Position numbers and translations under genes: made by a program. A DNA stretch of 29,172 bases from Micractinium sp. NFX-FRZ (lineage: Eukaryota; Chlorophyta; Trebouxiophyceae; Chlorellales; Chlorellaceae), in NCBI GenBank assembly GCA_029339195.1, contig JAPTJF010000611.1, forward strand, positions 1-29,172, written 5' to 3'. Each line of letters starts with the position of its first letter. Within the stretch, counting starts at the first letter, position 1. Shown piece by piece: positions 20,888 through 29,172 of this stretch. The notes under the pieces were generated by a model. It had not been told where the DNA came from. It saw nothing but the letters and a program-made list of their open reading frames with translations, and made no database searches.

Positions 20888-21390
20888 GTTAGAAATCAGC
20901 GATCGCGCGATGTGAACTTATTGGCGATCGGGAAGTCGGCATAGTCGTGCCGTCAACCCTTCATGTGGCGCTGGCGGCGGTGCTGCGCTGGCGGCGGTGC
21001 TGTGCTGGCGTCTGGCGCCCACGCCCTCGAATGCCGTTCTTGGCAGTCAGCAGAAGTGAACTTCACTTCGACCTCCACCTCCTTGGATCATACAGCTCAC
21101 TGTTACTGGTAAGTCTGAACTCAATATGGGTCTTCTGGTGACGTGGAGTTTCGCTTGTGTCTGTCGATGATTATGAGGCAGCAGGCAGCAGCAGGTGGCA
21201 TGTGGCCTCAAGCTCTTAACGACCTGCAGACTCGGCCTAAACTGGCTACGAATGCAGCCTGGCAGTCTCCTTAGCCTCCCCGAAGTGAGATGCGCCTTGT
21301 GAGGAAAGAGCAGCAGCCACCTTTGCACAAACCCTTGCTGTCTTTTCCCATACTTAGCCCCAGGCACCGTGCTTCAGAGCAAGAGACACC
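20888..21390. promoter_or_regulatory. Divergent intergenic region between oligopeptidase and BTB genes
   Basis: Both genes are read away from this 503-bp stretch. On the minus strand a CCAAT word lies at about 20920-20925, roughly 35 bp upstream of the oligopeptidase ATG, between two CGATCG palindromes (20902-20907 and 20925-20930). A direct repeat of GCTGGCGGCGGTGCTG lies at about 20968-21002. No gene is supported here. Confidence 0.5.
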
Positions 21391-23816
21391 ATGGCGCTCC
21401 CAACAGCCCGACCCTTGGACGGCGCTGTCAACAAATCGCCGCTGTTTGAGCGTGGGTGGCGTTTTGACGAGCGCCAGGCCGAGCTGGCCTTGCCTGAGGA
21501 CCTTCTCAGCGACACAGAGTCCTTCCGCCAGCACCTGGCAGGCCTGGCACAGACTGTTGGCCGCAGCGGTGCACAGCTGTGGGCCGAAGTGTGCAGCTCA
21601 CAGCAGGGCGGCGCTGCTGGGGCCAGCACCTCGGCTGGAGCGCCGGGCTGTACCTTGGACGTGGTGCTGGAGTGCAGAGACAGCAGTGGTGCCAGCAGCA
21701 GCGACGAGGGGCAGGCAGCAACGGCAGCCAATCCGTCCATGCAGCAGCTGCGCCTGCACGGTGCGGTCCTGCGGGCGGTGCACCCTGCTTACTGGGATGC
21801 AATGCTAGGTGGCGGCATGGCAGAGGCTGGCTCCGGCAGCGTGCGCAAGCAGCACTGGCAGCTGGACGTTGCCAGGGCGCTGTGCGAGTTCCTGTACACA
21901 GGCCAGGTGAGCTGTGCTGCGCTGGCTGCTCACGGCTGCCACAGCACCTCCCAAGTAGTGTTGGCCCCAGCCTCTTGCCTGCCTGCCCACCTGCCTCCCC
22001 TCCTGGCCAACCTGAGGCGATGCCCTGCTGTGTAGATCAACCAGCTGGAGCCCTCCCTGCTGCCCGCTGTGTACGCGGCAGCCCACGAAATCGACTTCCG
22101 CCCCCTGCTGCTGGCTGCGGTGCGCGAGCTGCACCCCAACAACCTGGCACCCGCCACCGTGGGCCCGCTGCACCGCCTGGCATGCCAGGCTGGGTGCCCT
22201 GGCATGAAGCAGGCCTGTGAGGACTACCAATCAGTGCTGGCGCAGGGGCCTGATCCACAGCCCTTCACACTGGAGTACGACACATGTGGCTGGGACCCTG
22301 CCGCCGGGCCGGGCGTCAAGGTGGGACATCGCCTCTGCTCTCCTGTGCAAATGCTCTGCCACGTTTTGTCAGCTGCTGCTGCTGCCTACTGCTGCAGATG
22401 CCTGCTTCCGGCTGCTGCAGGGCGGAGCCACCTGTTTTGAGCTTGCACTGCAGAGCGACAGGCTGAGCTCGCCTCACCCTCCTGCACTCCTGCCACAGGG
22501 CGATGACTCGCCGCTCAAGCCGCGAGTGGGCCTATGGTGCACGGCGGGCGCTGGGGCAGCAAGCGCTGCTCCTACCTCCAGCGCTGCTGCCACCGCCTGC
22601 ATGCACGTGCGCTGCATCGAGGCACCCGCCCAGAAGAGCAGCTTGGTTGCCAGCGGCCGCGACAGCAACCCCATGCTGCAGCTGTCAGCGCTTGCCAACT
22701 CAGGGGGGCAGCTGGTGGGCTGGAAAGAGCTGCAGGAGCTGACGGGGATTGCAACCAGCCGGCCCAGGCGGCCCATCACCGGATCTATTCCCTTTTTCGA
22801 GCTTGGCGAAGTCTTGTCCGCCTTCGCAGGTTTGGGGGTGGGCCTTGGCGCCGCCCCCTCCCGGCGCCGCTGCCAGTATGAGATCGCACTGTCCAGCCCG
22901 CCTGAGGGCTGGGAGGCGCTGCGCGCATTCCTCTCTGCAGAGCACCGGCAGTGCCAGGCAACGCAGCAGCGGCAGCAGAGGGTGGAGCGGCGGGGCAGCC
23001 GTTTCAGTATGACGAGGAGCCACGGGCAGTGCAGGCAGTACAATCGGGACGAGCTGGCTGTGCGGGTGCGCAGCGCTGCCGGCCAGCTGTGGGGGGCAGA
23101 CATGCCTGGTGCAGCGTCAGACTGGGCTGCCAGGAGAATCGAGATTGTCGTGCCGCGGGTGGGGGATTATAGCAAGAGCTGCGGCTTCCACATCCCTGGC
23201 AGCGGGGAGGGGCGCAGCTACACGCTCTTTGTCACTCGCAGCGGTCCCGGCAGCGCCAGCAGCGGCGCTGCTGCAAGCAGCGGCCTGCCGGGTGCACAGG
23301 CGCTGGCTGATGCACTCACTGACGTGGAGCAGCGCATTGCAGCAGGAGAGCCACGCCTGTCAATTGGCTCAAGCATGGCTTTCGCCTCTGAGCGAGCTGG
23401 GCTGTCGGAGGTCAGTCTGCGCATCGGCAACCCGTCTGCCGCCACGCTGGCCCTGCTGTGTGGCATGCTGGAGACATTGGGCATCAACCTTGGCACAGGT
23501 GGGGTCCGGGATGGGTTGTGTTTGCTGAAAGTACTTGAACCCCTTCCATGCAACCGCCTCTTCACAACAACCCTAGCGGTGCGACGCCAGCCTCAGAGCA
23601 TTGGTCTGCCTGACTGCCTTGGTTCAACCCTGCCCCATCCTCACAGGCTGCCTGTACGTGCGCGGTGACGTGTCCAAGGTGGTGGCAGTGCTGCGTGCCC
23701 TGGCCTCCCCCGGGCATATGGCAGCAGACGCGCCGCCCGCGACTGCCTGGCTGGCTCGCATAGTGGAGTGTACTGAGCCCGTGACCGCAGCGGCAGCAGG
23801 TGGCTTGCGGGAGTGA
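21391..23816 (+). CDS. BTB/POZ-domain protein, 656 aa, four exons
   Basis: Exons 21391-21906, 22036-22320, 22499-23498 and 23647-23816 (1971 nt, phases close). The N-terminal quarter after a short lead is a BTB/POZ-type fold: LDVVLEC at about 89-95, then LRLHGAVLRAVHPAYWDAML (about 120-139) as the buried first half, and VARALCEFLYTGQINQLEP spanning the first junction, followed by helices ending near residue 240. BTB domains dimerise and often link substrates to Cullin-3 ubiquitin ligases; that role here is inference. The long third exon (333 codons) has no domain I recognise. It contains a Gln/Arg-rich segment (QCQATQQRQQRVERRG) and conserved-looking stretches such as RRIEIVVPRVGDYSKSCGFHIPG. 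There are no kelch, MATH, ankyrin or NPH3 signatures. The start is the first ATG of a frame with no upstream continuation. Confidence 0.88.
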
Positions 23817-24142
23817 GGCTGAGCACGGCAGAGCATCAAGCTTCTGAACAGAACATCACGGGCAGGCAGCAGCGTCTCATTTTGATGCAAATGCACAGCA
23901 CCAGAGTTGGCTGATGTGCCAACTTGCTGAGCATCTGCTGCACAGGTCGTTATCGTAGGCTTCTACCGTTGGCGTTGACCTGACATCTTGCACAGTCCTT
24001 GTAACAACGTCGGCTTTGCCAGCTGTGCTGGGCACCCTGCTTCCCACCTCATGTCTCCCACCTACCTGACTGCCACACCTGTGAGCACCCACCACCCGCC
24101 TCGCCTGTAACAGTTCAGCTGTGAGCTGTACCAGCAGCTATC
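23817..24142. other. Convergent intergenic region with plus-strand poly(A) signals
   Basis: This 326 bp between the BTB stop and the DUF3431-gene stop holds two plus-strand TGTAA words, at 24000-24004 and 24106-24110 (184 and 290 nt past the BTB stop). On the minus strand the only TGTAA I found overlaps the DUF3431-gene stop codon itself (24143-24147). No gene is seen. Confidence 0.55.
24000..24004 (+). terminator. Candidate polyadenylation signal TGTAA for the BTB gene
   Basis: This is the nearer of two TGTAA words after the BTB stop codon; the second is at 24106-24110. Both lie in a lower-GC, gene-free stretch, at distances normal for algal 3' UTRs. Confidence 0.5.
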
Positions 24143-26245
24143 TTACATTGGCAGCCGCTGCTGCCTGCCGGGCTTGCGCATGGCCGCCCGTAGGAGCGGG
24201 CACAGCAGCACGCCCGCCGCCAGGCCCGGCGGCAGCGCCAGCAGCGCCAGCAGGCGTGAATCCCACCACCGCACAGCAGGCACATGGTACAGGGCACACA
24301 GGCAGGTCCGCTCCGGCACTGCCAGCACCGTTTTGTTTGTGAACATCACGTGCCATGCATACTCCAGGGCCCGCGCCGCCTGTTTGGAGTTCAAGCTTGT
24401 GTCCAGAATCCATTGCCGTGCACCTTCATAGAACTTCTTGGATCGTCGCTGGATGGCGGTGCGGCTCACGACGAATTCGGCGCAGCAGGGGGCAGCCACC
24501 AGGGCGGGCAACGGGCCCAGGTGCCGCCCGAAGTACTCTGACCAGGCCTGCATGCGGGCAGCGGCGGGGGTGTATTTGAGTCTGTATGCAGAGGCAAGCA
24601 CAGATGAGGAGGGAGGGAAAGGAGGATGAGCCGACGAAGGGAGGGGTAAGCAGGAGCACGGGCAGCGGGCAGTTGGTGGGGTGGGGCCACGCAGCAAGGC
24701 AGGCAAGGCAGCAGGCACAGAAAGATATCCGTGGAAAATCAAAGAACGCCCATTGCCCACCGCACATTTGCAGCATGCGGAGCACAATTAGCTCGTCAAT
24801 CAGCCCAACAGCAGCGGCAGCAGCAGCGGCGCCAGCGGCACAACCAGGTCATGGCCCCCCTATCAGCTGCGTGCTCACCTGCGCCAGGTAGCGTGCACCC
24901 GGCTGGTCCCGCTGCACGTTGGCGCTGACGTTGTTGGGGCGCAGCCTGAAATTGTACTCTCCCCTCGGCTGCAGGCAAGGCAGACAGGCAGGAAGGGAGG
25001 TGGGTGGCAGGCAGTGCAGAGTGGATGTGGAGGCGGGCAAATCACGGCAGCCAGGCAGCCAGGCGCCACAGGCGGGTTGGAAGGACGGCGATGCATCAAT
25101 GCTCTGCCTGAGCAAGTGACAGACCGCTGCAGACTCGGCAGGGCACTGCAGACCATACCCCAGGCAGCGGCACCAGCAGTGGCACAGCTGCTGTGCCGTG
25201 AGCTAGCAAGCAGCAAGGGGCTCACTTTTCTGCACTGGGTGCCGAGGTAGCCGCCCAGCAGGGAGGCGGGCGGGCGCTCCAGCAGCTGGCTCAGCACCCA
25301 AGAGTTGGGGACCCTGCGTGGCCAGAGGGCGGATGCAAGCGAACAAACGAGGGGGGTGAGAGGGGTGCGAGGGTGCCGGGAATGGCATGCTGCAAGCACA
25401 CGCACACACAAAGGGCACAACAATGTCGGCAAGTGGCACCCTCCTAAGCACAGGCCATACCAGCCCGCCTGTGCCACCCCACCCGCTCACGCTCACCTGC
25501 TGTGCCAGCTGCTGTCGTGGCCATGCAGGAATGCCATGGCATCAGGCAGGCTGTCCCACTCGTCAATGATGCCAGACAGAAACGCCATCGCCTCTGCGCC
25601 CTTCTCCCCCAGAGCGGGGCGCGCATCCAAGCTGGCGCCGCCACGCTCCTCCCCCTCCGCTGATGCCGCCGCCTTTTTGCCCTTCTTCCCCTTCTTGCCG
25701 CCACGGATGGCCACGGGCCCCGGGTCAATGGCGCTGATGGCGCCGCTGCCATCATCCCCGCCTGGGCGAAGCTGATAGATATGCACTGCCGCTGCAGCAG
25801 CTGACGTGCTGCGCGCTGCGCCCACAGTGGCGCCCACCCACGTCACGTCCTCGTCCTCCCATTGGGACACCACCACGCCTATGCTGGCGTTGCGTGGCAG
25901 CCGCCCCGCACGGTTGGCGCCCTCCAGGTCCTCGCTGCGGCAGCCTGCTGAGCTGGCGCCGGGGCCGGCGCTGAAAGAGGAGGCGAGGAGGAAGAGGAGC
26001 GCGCAGACGAGGAGGGCGGTGGCTGCGGCGGCCAGGCCGCCGCGGCCCCGCCCCGCCCCCGCAGGCCGAGCTCTTGTGGTCTGCAGTGTGGGGATTGACC
26101 GGGTTCTGCTTGGGATGCGCTGCCCTGGGGCGGCCATCATGCCGGCAGCTGCCTGCAGCAGCGGCGGCGCCGCACGGAGGCGGGAGGTTGAGGCGGCGGT
26201 GGCGGCAGCAGCAAAGCACGCGGCGCGCGAATGTACCGGAACCAT
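24143..26245 (-). CDS. DUF3431-type single-pass membrane protein, 463 aa, five exons
   Basis: Exons 25497-26245, 25226-25313, 24879-24968, 24766-24791 and 24143-24581 (1392 nt). Residues 1-69 are Arg/Ala-rich, and a hydrophobic helix at about 70-92 suggests a type II membrane anchor. The rest would be lumenal or extracellular. Then comes IGVVVSQWEDEDVTWV (about 122-137), a KKGKKGKK insert (184-191) and PDAMAFLHGHDSSWH (about 234-248). Later come VAAPCCAEFVVSRTAIQRRSK and ALEYAWHVMFTNK; together these match the layout of DUF3431, a family without a proven reaction that resembles glycan-related enzymes. The fourth exon is only 26 nt and was chosen because it restores phase between exons 3 and 5; it is the weakest part. 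Met36 is an alternative start. A hydrophobic stretch near the C-terminus (LLALLALPPGLAAGVLLCPLL) could be a second membrane segment. Confidence 0.82.
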
Positions 26246-26928
26246 ATTTTGGCTTGCAGGCTTTCTCGGGCTTTGTAAATGCCGGCAACAGCCCCACTCG
26301 TCTCGGCACGATCCACTCAGCCCTCACCTGAAGGAGCCCATCTGCACTAGAAACGGCCTAGATTCAAGCTACACGAGCAGGCTGCAAGCTGGCATGATCG
26401 GGCCTGGGCTGCATCTCCAATACGCCTATGGCCGTGGCGGCGGCGGCGGCGGCGTGACGTGCCCAGCGCGCACTCGAGGCGCTTACACATACTCGCTTAC
26501 CTGTGACGTTTCCCGTCCTGCCTCGTCACCCAAACGTGTTGGCTGAAAGGATTCAACCATTCATGGCTAACTTGCGTTCAACACTCAGTAGGAATTGTAG
26601 GCCAGCAAATGTGTCGGCAGGTGAACATGGCGCGCGGCAGCAAACGCAAGGTTCATACCCCTTGAAACCTTAGAGGCTAGATGCTGTGAAGAGTAGTGGT
26701 GAAAACATCCCAAACATTTCAAATCACGGTTGCGGCTGCTATCCCACCACGCCACGACGCTATGAGGCGCCCCCCGCCGACGTCGGCGGTGCCGCCAGCC
26801 TGGCCGGCGCCACCTGGGTGGCCCACCACGAGGAAGGACTCTCTGCCCCATCGCGCCCTGCCATCGATACTGTTTGATCGCTTCAGGCGTTCTGAAAGTC
26901 GCAGATCGCTGTATTTCACAGTTTTTTC
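26246..26928. promoter_or_regulatory. Divergent intergenic region between the DUF3431 and M3 peptidase genes
   Basis: This 683 bp contains a short GGC array at about 26434-26453 and lower-GC sequence around 26530-26740. It must carry both promoters. I see no clear TATA box and no coding exon with splice support. Confidence 0.5.
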
Positions 26929-29060
26929 ATGCGCGCCTTGGCAGCACGCCTCTGCACTGCACGAGCTGCGGCGCTGCCTCTGCGTTGCCATCGGAGCCTC
27001 CGAGCCGCTCGCCGCACCAGCACAGTCGCAGCAATGGCCTCCGCCACGGTGGGTGTCGTCTCTGGGGTTCTTGCCCCGCTCCCAGGCCGCCCCACCGCTG
27101 CCAGCCGCCCCCGGGAGGCCAAGATCCGCCCTTGTTGCCACCGATGGGCGAGGTGGTGGCGCGGAGGGGCCTGGCCCCACCAGGCCTGCCCGCCTCCCGG
27201 CCTGTGAGACTGCTACCACTGCCGCTGGGCGCTGCACCTGGCTGTGAGGCGTGTCGATCATCCCCCCTGCACTTCGGAATCCCTGCAGGCGCTGCCTGGA
27301 CCTGCCGAGGTCAACACTTTTATTGAGGAGCTGAACGCGGCATATGAGAAGGTGCCTCTGGGCTGGAATGGGAGGGAGCGGGCGGTTGGTGGGCAGGCGC
27401 CGGGCGTAGACGTGCATTGGCCGCCCCGTCGCGGCACCCATTCCCGTGTCTCACCTCGCCCTGTCCCTGTCACGCCTTTGGATTACTGCCTACCAAATAT
27501 TTAGTCAGCGTTCCGCTTCGCAGGGGCCCGCCTACCTGCCTCACACACGGGCCCTCCCCCTGCAACAGTGCCCGCAGCCACCCACTCCTCCCCCTGCAAC
27601 AGTGCCCGCATTCACCCACTCACCAACACAGGTGCTCTTGCTCCCCCCCGCCCTCTCACCCCCACCCTGCAACAGGCCCACGTGGAGTATGAGAAGAACT
27701 TTTGGTCCACCAAGATGGCGCTGGACGGCGCCTCCGCCGCCGAGCTGTCGCGCACCAAAACCGCGTACGACTCGTTCCTGGCGGACGCCGCCCAGCTGGC
27801 GGCGGTGCGCCAGGCGCTGCAGAAGGAGGGGCTGAGCGAGGAGCAGCGGCACGTGCTGGGCATCATGGAAAAGACGTTCAAGGTGGGGCGGCGGGGCGGG
27901 GGGAAGCGGCATTGCAGCTCAAGGGTGGGATGAAACTTGACAGGCAGAGCAGTTCAATGCGGGGCGGGGAGTGGCAGGCAGCGCAGTTCCCTGCCAAGGT
28001 CAACGCTGGGGCAAGAGCAACAAGGGTGGGGTGGAAGGGTGCACAAGGGTGCACAAGGGTGCACAAGGGTGGGCACAGTAGCTCAAAGTGGGGCGGGGAG
28101 TGGCACGCGCACTTCCATCACACGTTTCGAACCATGCCATCTTTGAATCAACGTCATCCTCCCTGTGGATCTGTCTGGCGCAGACTTATATTGCTGAGGA
28201 CCCGCGGGTGGCCGAGGGCAAGGAGCGTGTCAACACACTGGAGGCTGAGCTGGCGCAGAGCCGCAACAGCATGGCGCTGGGCTACACAGACCTGCAAGTG
28301 CGGGGGTGCAGGGTGCAGGGCGGGTGGGCGGTGGTGGAGTGGCGCAAACATTTTGCTTGCAGCGCCGAGAGTGGGAGTCGAGCCTGCGGTTGCGGAGCAG
28401 CGCTGCGTGCAGGAGAGGACACGGCGGGCATGTGCTTAGAGGCAGCAGACGGCAACAGCCTACCTCCCCCTCCCCGCCCCCTGGCCCGTGTGCCGATCCG
28501 CACACCGCTCCACTGTTAGTCATGCCGCCACCCCTGCCACCACCGTGGCTCCAACCACCACAACAACCCTGCAGGGCACCTTCCACAAGGCCAGCAGCGT
28601 GCAGCTGCGCAACAAGATGCGCACAGAGGACGACGAGGCGGTGAGGAAGGCGTGCTACGAGGGGCTGCGCTCCATCGGCCCCGCGGTGGCAGGTGGGTGG
28701 GCGGGACAAGGTGGGGGCAGTGGCGACGGTGCAGGGAGGGATGGTGTTGACGGGACGACGTTGATGGCTGGATGGATGGCTGGACGGCAGGCAAGGTGCC
28801 GGGAGGGAGCAAGCCGCGGCCGCCTGCCGGTCCCTTGCCAGCATGATTGCCCCAACGGCTGGCTCCCTTTCTCTCTTGCTGGCTGCCCTGCCCTGCCTCG
28901 CATTGTGCGCCCACCGTCCCTGCTGTGTGGGACAATGCCGGCCCCCCCTGCAGAGAAGTTTGCCGAGATTGTGAAGGTGCGGCAGTCGCTGGCCAAGACC
29001 GCTGGGTACCAGAACTTTTACGCGATGAAGGTGGAGCAGGCGGAGGGGATCACCATGGAG
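26929..29060 (+). CDS. M3-family metallopeptidase-like protein, N-terminal part, cut by the window edge
   Basis: Six coding exons: 26929-27048, 27289-27351, 27676-27882, 28184-28297, 28575-28692 and 28954-29060 (243 codons, phases close, next donor gtatga). Residues 1-40 are rich in Arg, Ala and Ser without acidic residues, typical of an organelle presequence; a second Met lies at 36. The following helical, charged region (FWSTKMALDG..., LRNKMRTEDDEAVRKACYEGLRS, then FAEIVKVRQSLAKTAGYQNFYAMKVEQAEG) matches the N-terminal helical part of oligoendopeptidase F/thimet-type M3 peptidases. The zinc-binding HExxH motif would lie downstream of the window, so activity cannot be confirmed. If correct it degrades short peptides, perhaps in plastid or mitochondrion (inference). 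Intron 2 carries repeated copies of the exon 3 acceptor. Confidence 0.75.
27554..27675 (+). repeat. Triplicated acceptor region before exon 3 of the M3 peptidase gene
   Basis: The sequence CCCTGCAACAG occurs three times, ending at 27568, 27602 and 27675. The last is the real acceptor, followed by GCCCACG. The first two are followed by TGCCCGCA. All three keep AG, so two decoy acceptors precede the real one by 107 and 73 bp. Confidence 0.8.
27883..28183 (+). repeat. Repeat-rich intron 3 of the M3 peptidase gene
   Basis: It contains three tandem copies of GGGTGCACAA (about 28036-28068) and two diverged copies of a unit holding GGGGCGGGGAGTGGCA (about 27961 and 28092), roughly 130 bp apart. No coding sequence is seen in it. 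Confidence 0.7.
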
Positions 29061-29092
29061 GTATGAGGAGCAGGGGTGTGGGTCGGGGGGGG

Positions 29093-29108
<16 letters not shown>

Positions 29109-29168
<60 letters not shown>
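29109..29168. repeat. 60-base poly-G run at the right edge
   Basis: A run of 60 G follows a short GT array in the intron after the last visible M3 peptidase exon. Its length and its position near the window end suggest either a real G-tract of unknown length or an assembly artefact. No continuation exon is seen after it. Confidence 0.9.
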
Positions 29169-29169
<1 letters not shown>

Positions 29170-29172
29170 AGG

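Noticed and set aside
22217..23668. Single 483-codon open frame in the BTB gene
   Set aside because: It includes the true third exon but reads the introns on both sides; the conserved BTB half is in upstream exons joined by clear GT-AG sites, so it is not a separate gene.
1..29172. Novel defence, mobile or biosynthetic gene system
   Set aside because: All six genes belong to ordinary eukaryotic families with many introns; no transposase, integrase, reverse transcriptase, toxin or clustered pathway genes were seen.

Overview
The window looks like nuclear DNA from a GC-rich green alga. I infer a Chlorella-like trebouxiophyte; this rests on style, not on a database match. The six protein-coding genes are broken into many short exons (18 in one gene, 26 in another) by GT-AG introns. 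Almost all donors read GTG (gtgagt, gtgggt, gtgcgg) and almost all acceptors end in tgcag or a close variant. The introns are full of simple repeats, and the likely polyadenylation motif is TGTAA. There is no operon, rRNA, tRNA, CRISPR array or recognisable transposon.

Layout, left to right. (1) 172-1302, minus: first five coding exons of an ERK7/8 (MAPK15)-type MAP kinase, running off the left edge. (2) 2596-9953, plus: complete 18-exon peroxisomal acyl-CoA oxidase of 699 residues ending in the PTS1 tripeptide SRL. (3) 10662-20887, minus: complete 26-exon prolyl oligopeptidase (S9A) of 803 residues with a visible catalytic Ser and His, a DHDDRV acid motif and an unusual hydrophobic N-terminal extension. 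(4) 21391-23816, plus: four-exon BTB/POZ-domain protein of 656 residues. (5) 24143-26245, minus: five-exon single-pass membrane protein of the DUF3431 type. (6) 26929-29060, plus: first six coding exons of an M3-family metallopeptidase-like protein with a presequence-like N-terminus, running off the right edge. Genes 1/2, 3/4 and 5/6 are divergent pairs; 2/3 and 4/5 are convergent. I predicted each exon from splice sites, and the reading phase closes across every junction, which is strong internal support.

The genes do not form a pathway. They are housekeeping functions: beta-oxidation, peptide turnover (two peptidases), signalling, a BTB adaptor and a membrane protein of unknown role.

The most interesting structure lies in the introns. 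In at least three of the six genes, introns carry degenerate extra copies of the edge of a neighbouring exon together with its splice site. I call these decoy or ghost exon edges. They sit about 30-310 bp from the real edge. Some keep a good acceptor; others have lost the AG. This suggests that introns here grow by local tandem duplication across exon-intron junctions. I found no novel defence, mobile or biosynthetic system.
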